Below are positions 57,723 to 64,000 of a stretch of 64,000 nt of DNA, piece after piece. How positions within the stretch are numbered: position 1 is the first letter of the stretch; every line of letters starts with the position of its first letter. The notes below the pieces were generated by a model. That model saw only the letters and a list, made by a program, of their open reading frames with translations, made no database searches and was not told where the DNA came from. The stretch covers positions 67,621 to 131,620 of the forward strand of contig JALZUO010000034.1 in the NCBI GenBank assembly GCA_023301565.1, given 5' to 3'. The translations under genes and the position numbers were made by a program. The DNA comes from Oligoflexales bacterium (lineage in GTDB: Bacteria > Bdellovibrionota_B > Oligoflexia > Oligoflexales > JALZUQ01).

Positions 57723-58424
57723 ATGAACCTTAAACTGCTGCTGTATTTTTTTACTTTGAGTTCTGCTCTTTGTTATGCCGGCGAGTCACCAAGATATATG
57801 CGGGTTCTTACAAAAACCCAACAAGATAAGTTAACTCCAGATGAAGTAGTCAAAAGATTAAAAGAAGGCAACAAACGCTTTTCTGCAAACGAGTCGACAG
57901 TTAGAGACCATAAAACCCAGATTCGAAAAGCAGTAAGGGGACAGTTCCCAAAAGCCGTTATACTGTCTTGCGTAGACAGCCGGGTTCCTGTGGAAGACGT
58001 TTTTGATCAGGGCATTGGAGATATTTTTGTAGCTAGGGTAGCTGGAAACTTTGTTAATACGGATATTTTAGCGAGTATGGAATATGCGGCTAAAGTAGCA
58101 GGTGTAAAGCTTGTTTTGGTTTTAGGGCATGAAAGCTGCGGAGCAGTAAAAGCAGCTGTCGATGACGTGAAACTAGGGCTTATTACAAAGCTTCTAAAGA
58201 AAATAAAGCCTGCTGTAAAAGCAGTTCAAAAGGCTATGGGAAAAAAGAAGTTGTCTTCTAAAGACTATGAAGTAGTTAGCAAAGTCTGCCATACCAATGT
58301 CAAGTTTAATATTGCCCGCATTCGAAACGAAAGCAAGGTGCTAGCTGATTTGGAAAAAGCTGGAACAATTAAAATCATTGGTGCTGTCTATGATATGCCA
58401 ACTGGGAAGGTTAAGTTCTTGTAA
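57723..58424 (+). CDS. Exported beta-carbonic anhydrase
   Basis: Signal peptide MNLKLLLYFFTLSSALCYAG; CVDSRVPVE and GHESCGAV zinc ligands. Confidence 0.92.
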   Translation: MNLKLLLYFFTLSSALCYAGESPRYMRVLTKTQQDKLTPDEVVKRLKEGNKRFSANESTVRDHKTQIRKAVRGQFPKAVILSCVDSRVPVEDVFDQGIGDIFVARVAGNFVNTDILASMEYAAKVAGVKLVLVLGHESCGAVKAAVDDVKLGLITKLLKKIKPAVKAVQKAMGKKKLSSKDYEVVSKVCHTNVKFNIARIRNESKVLADLEKAGTIKIIGAVYDMPTGKVKFL

Positions 58425-58456
58425 AGGATTCTTCTTGATGAACTAAATTTCGATAG

Positions 58457-58496
58457 AAAAAGAGCCACTTCGAGGGAAACTTCGGTGGCTCTTTTT
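58457..58496. terminator. Bidirectional terminator between convergent carbonic anhydrase and SulP genes
   Basis: AAAAAGAGCCAC...GTGGCTCTTTTT inverted repeat. Confidence 0.85.
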
Positions 58497-58519
58497 AGTT
58501 TGGTTGTAAAACCTATTTG

Positions 58520-59791
58520 CTATGATCTTGCTCTAGAAGTCACCTGTTTGTTGCCGTAAGGAACCTTTCCAAGCAGGTAGATCGTTGTAGCAACTGCGAT
58601 GCCGATCAAAAGTCCGGTTAAAAGCTTTGTCGTGATGATGCCTATACAGGTTGCTACCCACATGACGCCGTAGGAAGCGTGGACCTGTGATTGCTGAATC
58701 ACCTGAGCTGCATTTAGCAGTTTAAAACCGGTCACGATCAATATTGCTGCTAAAGCTGTCAGTGGAATTGCTTCTAAAACAAAGGGAACAATACCTACAA
58801 AAACCAGTACCCAGACGCCGTGGAGGATCGTCGACATCCGTGTCTTTCCTCCGAACGTTACGTTTGCACCGCTTCGGACAATCACACCTGTCAAGGGCAA
58901 ACCGCCTAATATCCCTGAGGTAGCATTGCCAAGGCCTTGTGCTAGTAGCTCTTGGTTTAGGTCAGCCTCATCCTTATTGTTAGCAATGTCGTCGACAGCT
59001 CGTGCGGTTAATAGTGTTTCGGCACTGGCAATAATTGCCATCACAAGTGCGGGCCCTGCATACAAAACGACATTGTCGAAAGACAAAGAAGAGGTGAACG
59101 TAGTTACAGAGCCAAACATTCCGGAAAAAATCGCCGTGATTTCAACTCGAGGCATATCAAAAAATAAACTGACTAAAGTCGCGATACCAACCGCTGGAAG
59201 AGCAGCCGGCATAGATTTAAATATTCCGAGTTTTTTCCAGCCTAACTGGACCCCAATTGCTATCAGCCCGCAAATCAGAACAGGCGAGACTAGGCTTTCG
59301 CCTCCAAAAGAGGCTAAAAACATTGCTGGAAACTCTACAATTCCTTTAAGAAAGGACTTTGGTACGGGGTTTCCGACCAAAACATGTAGCTGGCTGCTCG
59401 CAATGATGATGCCTATGGCGGCCAACATTCCCGCTAGAACTGCTTTAGGGACGTAAGAGAATACTTTTCCCCACTTAAATACACCAAAAATCACTTGGAA
59501 TATTCCAGCCAGGAAAGTAATAAACGCTAACCCGGCAATTCCATGTTTGCTCACTAGCTCAAAGATGAGAGCTGCGAGGCCAGCAGCTGGACCACTAACA
59601 ACCAAAGGAGCACCTGTAAAGAGCCCGACCACAATACCACCAATGATGGCGGCAATTAGCCCAGAAGACGGCGGTGCTCCAGAAGCAAGAGCTATACCGA
59701 TAGAAAGTGGGATAGCAATTATAAAGACGCCCAGGCTGGCCATAAAGTCACTTTTGAAGCTAGCTCTGTATTTTTGCATTAACTTATCCAT
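58520..59791 (-). CDS. SulP family anion (bicarbonate/sulfate) transporter lacking STAS domain
   Basis: FMASLGVFIIAIPLSIGIALASGAPPSSGLIAAIIGGIV, GPAAGLAAL, NQELLAQGLGNATSGILGGLPLTG; ends right after the TM region. Confidence 0.9.
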   Translation of the reverse strand: MDKLMQKYRASFKSDFMASLGVFIIAIPLSIGIALASGAPPSSGLIAAIIGGIVVGLFTGAPLVVSGPAAGLAALIFELVSKHGIAGLAFITFLAGIFQVIFGVFKWGKVFSYVPKAVLAGMLAAIGIIIASSQLHVLVGNPVPKSFLKGIVEFPAMFLASFGGESLVSPVLICGLIAIGVQLGWKKLGIFKSMPAALPAVGIATLVSLFFDMPRVEITAIFSGMFGSVTTFTSSLSFDNVVLYAGPALVMAIIASAETLLTARAVDDIANNKDEADLNQELLAQGLGNATSGILGGLPLTGVIVRSGANVTFGGKTRMSTILHGVWVLVFVGIVPFVLEAIPLTALAAILIVTGFKLLNAAQVIQQSQVHASYGVMWVATCIGIITTKLLTGLLIGIAVATTIYLLGKVPYGNKQVTSRARS

Positions 59792-59809
59792 GTCGATGAC
59801 CTTTCTTTC

Positions 59810-60460
59810 TTAAACCTGCTGGACTTTGCCAGAGTGTAGGTCGTAAACAGCAGAAATAATTTTTAGCGTTCCCTTATCAACTGCATCTTTGATGATAGTG
59901 CTGTCGGTTTCCAGCTGTCTTGCGCTATGGGTAGTGTTTTTATTGATGCCTTCTTCGACGCTATTGCAGGTGCCGACAACCCCTGCAATGTCACCTAGCA
60001 GGCGGTCTAAGGCAGTTTCTTTTTTAGCGGAGTCTTTGCAATCCATTGCACCTGTGACAGCGCCGCATTTGCTGTGACCTAACACGACAATAGCTTCGGT
60101 CTTTAGTGCCATGACAGCATACTCAAGGCTACCGATAGCCTCGGAGGTAGCGACATTACCAGCAACCCTGATGACAAAAAGCTCGCCAAGATTTTTATTA
60201 AAAATTAACTCGGGAGAAACCCTCGAGTCAGCGCAGGTAAGAACTGCAACGCGCGGCTGTTGGCCCTCGGTCGCAAGCTTTTCTCGCCTAGATACCTCTG
60301 CGTTTGATTCTTGGATAAAGTTTGGCTTGCCTGATGCAAACAAAGCGTTTCCGGAAATAAGGTCTTCCCAAACATTTGTGGTGGCCATAATTTTTTTCCC
60401 CTCATAAAAAATTAATTGATCAATTTTAAATCGATTTTTGTCGCTGTTAGTGCTTTTCAC
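59810..60460 (-). CDS. Cytoplasmic beta-carbonic anhydrase
   Basis: LTCADSRVSPE, GHSKCGAVTGA; no signal peptide. Confidence 0.93.
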   Translation of the reverse strand: MKSTNSDKNRFKIDQLIFYEGKKIMATTNVWEDLISGNALFASGKPNFIQESNAEVSRREKLATEGQQPRVAVLTCADSRVSPELIFNKNLGELFVIRVAGNVATSEAIGSLEYAVMALKTEAIVVLGHSKCGAVTGAMDCKDSAKKETALDRLLGDIAGVVGTCNSVEEGINKNTTHSARQLETDSTIIKDAVDKGTLKIISAVYDLHSGKVQQV

Positions 60461-60595
60461 CTATTTTGCACGTAGGTGATGCTTTGTCACGTAGTCGTTT
60501 TATCCCATAGCTTCGAAGTGAATTGTGAGTATAGGGTAGAGAGCATATATTTATTAAATAGATAATATAATCAGAATACATCTATTTATTAGATG

Positions 60596-61486
60596 CTAAC
60601 TTTGATGCCTAAAATTGGTTAGGAGGTGCTTTGTAATAGGGTTATGAACCAGGCGGTGAGCGGAGATAAGCCAAAGATTTTCGTGGCATATAGGTGTTTC
60701 ACTTAAAAGAACAAGTTTTCCAGATGCTAGCTCTTCTTCGACCGACAGAAGGGGGAGGACAGAGAAGCCGTGACCATCTAAAATCAGCATTTTTTGCAGT
60801 TCTACGTCATCTACCTCTGCAACTATATTGGGTGAAACATGTTTTATTTTAAAATGTTCCAACACCTCGTTGCGCAGCGGACTATGCTCTCCTGGCATGA
60901 TCATAGGAACGCCATTTAACGAACGCGGCAGCTCCTTTTGTAGCTCAAGCATTGAGGGGGTTCCAACAAAAACCACTTTAAGCTCTCCGATAAGCTTTGC
61001 GTGGAACTTTGATTTTTTTCCTTCTGTAGGCGGCTTGTCATTTGCGAGGATCAAATCAATTTCATGTTTTTCTAGGCGGTCGCATAAAGAAGAAAGCGAT
61101 TCTTCAAACACAGTGACCTTGGCGTTGTGTTCTTTCGAGACAACCTTAAACAAATCTCTACTCAATTTTTTGGGTATGGAGTCCATAATTCCAAAGCGAA
61201 TAGACTCGGTCAAAGAATCTTCAAAATTAACTAGAGACTCTCTAAGTTCTTTTCCAAGCGAAAAAATTTCGTGAGCATAGTCAAAAACTCTACGTCCAAT
61301 ATCTGTCAGGTGAAGCTTTCTGTTTTTTCGCTCAAAAAGCTGATAACCAATGGCTTGTTCGAACTGCTTAAGCTGAGAAGACAAAGTGGACTGAGCCAAC
61401 TTCAGCTTTTCTGTGGCAGCTGTCACGCTACCCTCTGAAGCGATGGTATAGAAGTAATAGAGATGATGATAGTTGAGCCAATGCAT
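60596..61486 (-). CDS. LysR-family regulator, NhaR-like
   Basis: MHWLNYHHLYYFYTIASEGSVTAATEKLKLAQSTLSSQLKQFEQAIGYQLFER resembles the NhaR N-terminus. Confidence 0.82.
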   Translation of the reverse strand: MHWLNYHHLYYFYTIASEGSVTAATEKLKLAQSTLSSQLKQFEQAIGYQLFERKNRKLHLTDIGRRVFDYAHEIFSLGKELRESLVNFEDSLTESIRFGIMDSIPKKLSRDLFKVVSKEHNAKVTVFEESLSSLCDRLEKHEIDLILANDKPPTEGKKSKFHAKLIGELKVVFVGTPSMLELQKELPRSLNGVPMIMPGEHSPLRNEVLEHFKIKHVSPNIVAEVDDVELQKMLILDGHGFSVLPLLSVEEELASGKLVLLSETPICHENLWLISAHRLVHNPITKHLLTNFRHQS

Positions 61487-61546
61487 ACTTGTTGTTTATC
61501 CAAAAAATAGAGTCTTTACAAGCCGGCAGCCTGTAAAGGTATAAAG

Positions 61547-62452
61547 CTACCTAGGCTTGCATCCTAGCCTCAGGCCCTTGGCTAGTTTTTTCTGTACAGC
61601 TCCCTCTACATCAGAGTCGCGCGTAACAAGGTACACAAACTGCTTCTTGCTTTTTAGCTTTGCTGGGGTGGGGAAGGCTTCCAGCTTTGCTTTTTGCTGT
61701 ACATTTAAATTGTGCGATTTAACAACAAATTTTGGTAAATAAGCTACGGCACGGTGGTTTCTACAAATTTCCAAAGCCGACTCCATTAAGCTGACACGGT
61801 ATTGAATCCGCCGATGGACCTCACCTTCTGGCCATCCGTCTAGCCCACGAACCTTGTTTGGAATCCCAGAGGCAGGCTCTATTGGAACCACAAACGGAAC
61901 CTCTGCAAAAAAACTCCCCTGATGTCTTCGGCAAAACTCACCTGTCCCGTAGACCTCCATATCTATAGACGTTATTTTTTTGTGAATCACGCCTTTGGTG
62001 GGTATCGGAATGTAGGTAATGCCAAAATCAACGTGGCGCTCTACCAACGCTTTTTCTAGCTTACCTGGTGTTAGCTCATGAAGATCTACGTGATAGTCAT
62101 CTGCTAGGTTTGTAAGTAAGTTTTCTAAAAAATGAGAAGAAAAGACCTCAAAGGTACCTAGCTTCAGTTTCTTGTTTAGAGACTGGAAGGCTTCGTTTTT
62201 TTGCCGAACATCATCAGCAAGACCACTGAGCTCTGCAAGCAGCGGCGCCGCTCGCCGTGCTAAGGCCACCCCGGCATCTGTGACAATAATTCCGCGGCCC
62301 GATGCAGCTATGAGCTGGACATTTAACTGTGCTTCCAGCTGTTTGATCGATTTTGACAGAGCGGCAGGGCTCAGGCGCAAAAGCTCTGCGGCTTTGCGTA
62401 TGCTGCCAGTCTGGCTGACCACTATAAAGTAATGTAGTTTATTGCTATCCAT
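61547..62452 (-). CDS. LysR-family transcriptional regulator
   Basis: LHYFIVVSQTGSIRKAAELLRLSPAALSKSIKQLEAQLNVQLI HTH. Confidence 0.88.
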   Translation of the reverse strand: MDSNKLHYFIVVSQTGSIRKAAELLRLSPAALSKSIKQLEAQLNVQLIAASGRGIIVTDAGVALARRAAPLLAELSGLADDVRQKNEAFQSLNKKLKLGTFEVFSSHFLENLLTNLADDYHVDLHELTPGKLEKALVERHVDFGITYIPIPTKGVIHKKITSIDMEVYGTGEFCRRHQGSFFAEVPFVVPIEPASGIPNKVRGLDGWPEGEVHRRIQYRVSLMESALEICRNHRAVAYLPKFVVKSHNLNVQQKAKLEAFPTPAKLKSKKQFVYLVTRDSDVEGAVQKKLAKGLRLGCKPR

Positions 62453-62560
62453 AAGTTTACAATTATCAATTTTTTATTACTTTTTTTCAACGTTTAAATA
62501 CCCGATATTTATAGGTGAGAAAACAGCTGTCTACACATTTTTTCCAGGGAGGGTTTTAGG

Positions 62561-63637
62561 GTGAAAAAAACAATTATGGTGATCATCGGCACACGGCCAG
62601 ACACTATTAAAATGGCGCCGGTTTATCGGGCTCTGAGCGAAAACACTAGATTCAAAACCCTTTTGGTCTCTACCGGGCAGCACGCTGAGTTGCAATCGCA
62701 GGCTCTAGAAGCTTTTGGGATTCAATGTGACATCAACCTCAACCTGATGAAGCACGGACAGTCTTTGGCGCAGCTTAGCGCCGCCTGCTTGGCTAGACTC
62801 GATGAAACCATAAGAAGGTATCAGCCAAGTGTTGTTCTCGGACATGGCGACACCACTACCTGCTATGCGGCTGCGCAAGCAGCTTTTTTTAACAACACCC
62901 CGTTTATGCACGTAGAAGCTGGCCTGCGTAGTTTTGATTTAGGCTCGCCGTTTCCCGAAGAGTTTAACCGTCAGGCAATCACACAGCTGGCCAGTCACCA
63001 TTTTGCTACAGATCAGCAGACCCTAAAAAATCTCAAACGTGAAGGCGTCGATGGTAGCAGCATTACGGTTGCCGGAAACACTGTTGTAGACGCGATAAAG
63101 CTCATGAATTTAGACGTGGACGAGCATAACCAGAGGGTCGCTCCTCAGGTTTTGATTACTCTGCACCGCAGGCAAACTGATCCTCTTGCGCAAGTGAGAA
63201 TCCTCGCTGCGGTCAGGAGGTCAGCCATGCATAACTCTGGAGTGTTGTTTAAGTTTCCGCTTCATCCATCGCCGAAAACAAAAAGACTTGTAGAGGGTAT
63301 GCTGGGCCAAACCCACAATGTGATGCTGCTAGAGCCACTTTCGTATGGTGAATTTTTAAAACAAATCTTAAAATCACGTTTAGTCATCACAGACTCGGGT
63401 GGTGTGCAAGAAGAGGCTAGTTATTTTAAAAAACCTGTCCTAGTTGTAAGAGATGCGACGGAGAGGCAAAGTGGGATGGCCAGCGGTTTAACAGAGTTAG
63501 TTGGCACTCATCAGAAAAAAATTGAAGCGGCAATTCTCCAGAAGTTAAGGCAGCCACTCGCCAGTAGAGGCTTGTCTAAAGATATCTCAAGCCCTTCCAT
63601 TACTATTGCCGGTGAAGTCAGTAGGTACCTACAATGA
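62561..63637 (+). CDS. wecB: UDP-N-acetylglucosamine 2-epimerase (non-hydrolysing)
   Basis: VIIGTRPDTIKMAPVYRAL, STGQHAEL, VEAGLRSFD, SPFPEEFNRQAI, ITDSGGVQEEA; GTG start. Confidence 0.93.
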   Translation: MKKTIMVIIGTRPDTIKMAPVYRALSENTRFKTLLVSTGQHAELQSQALEAFGIQCDINLNLMKHGQSLAQLSAACLARLDETIRRYQPSVVLGHGDTTTCYAAAQAAFFNNTPFMHVEAGLRSFDLGSPFPEEFNRQAITQLASHHFATDQQTLKNLKREGVDGSSITVAGNTVVDAIKLMNLDVDEHNQRVAPQVLITLHRRQTDPLAQVRILAAVRRSAMHNSGVLFKFPLHPSPKTKRLVEGMLGQTHNVMLLEPLSYGEFLKQILKSRLVITDSGGVQEEASYFKKPVLVVRDATERQSGMASGLTELVGTHQKKIEAAILQKLRQPLASRGLSKDISSPSITIAGEVSRYLQ

Positions 63638-64000
63638 AGGGCTGCTCGGGTGGAGAAAAAAAAAGAGGTAAACGTGTTCTGGCCATCGGCGCCCACCCGG
63701 ATGATATTGAAATTGGCTGTGGCGGCACTTTGGCTAAACTTAAAGATCAAGGCTACGAACTGTTTTTTGTAGTAGCTACCTTTGGTGAAGAGGGCGGCAG
63801 TCCTCCTTCAAAAGAAGATCTCAAGCAGGCCAGGGAACAAGAGGCTAAGAACTCAGCGAAGGTTTTGGGGGCTTTAAATGTATCCTTTTTAGGCCTTGAA
63901 GATGGCCTCCTCTCTTATTGCAAAAAAGACAAAATCAAGCTTATCGCGAAGATTAGATCGATCAAACCAGACATTGTTTTTTTGCACTCTAGTACGGACC
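63634..64000 (+). CDS. PIG-L/LmbE family deacetylase (3' end outside window)
   Basis: ATGA overlap with epimerase stop; VLAIGAHPDDIEIGCGGTLAKL motif; open to window edge. Confidence 0.9.
   Translation, partial: MKGCSGGEKKRGKRVLAIGAHPDDIEIGCGGTLAKLKDQGYELFFVVATFGEEGGSPPSKEDLKQAREQEAKNSAKVLGALNVSFLGLEDGLLSYCKKDKIKLIAKIRSIKPDIVFLHSSTD

Noticed and set aside
1-64000. Prophage, transposon, toxin-antitoxin or defence island
   Set aside because: No integrase, transposase, phage structural, restriction or Cas-like motif recognised in any listed ORF.

Overview
Bacterial chromosomal window from a Gram-negative organism. Gene content suggests a Bdellovibrionota/Oligoflexia- or deltaproteobacteria-like genome, but that lineage is inference only. 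It is densely coded and mostly housekeeping: an outer-membrane/lipid A cluster (lolC-lolD-bamA-skp-fabZ-lpxA-lpxB-ABC exporter-lpxK), a System I cytochrome c maturation operon (ccmABCDE-ccmG, with no ccmF or ccmH in the window), metG, murB, trmB, ybeY, khpA, nagZ, RNase P RNA and a tRNA-Leu(CAA). I saw no CRISPR array, prophage, transposase or rRNA. The most interesting items are: a divergent RelA/SpoT-like nucleotidyltransferase-fold protein (33086-34354); a stand-alone PKS-dehydratase-like protein with no PKS (about 54881-55675); an xdhC / unknown membrane protein / mocA-like cassette with no molybdoenzyme (50969-53447); a SulP transporter with no STAS domain between cytoplasmic and secreted beta-carbonic anhydrases (57723-60460); a PilT with a possible degenerate duplication of its N-terminal domain; a metzincin-motif lipoprotein; a possible structured intergenic RNA (34375-34520); and an annotation trap where RNase P RNA overlaps the called trmB start. 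All calls come from reading motifs by eye; no database search was run.
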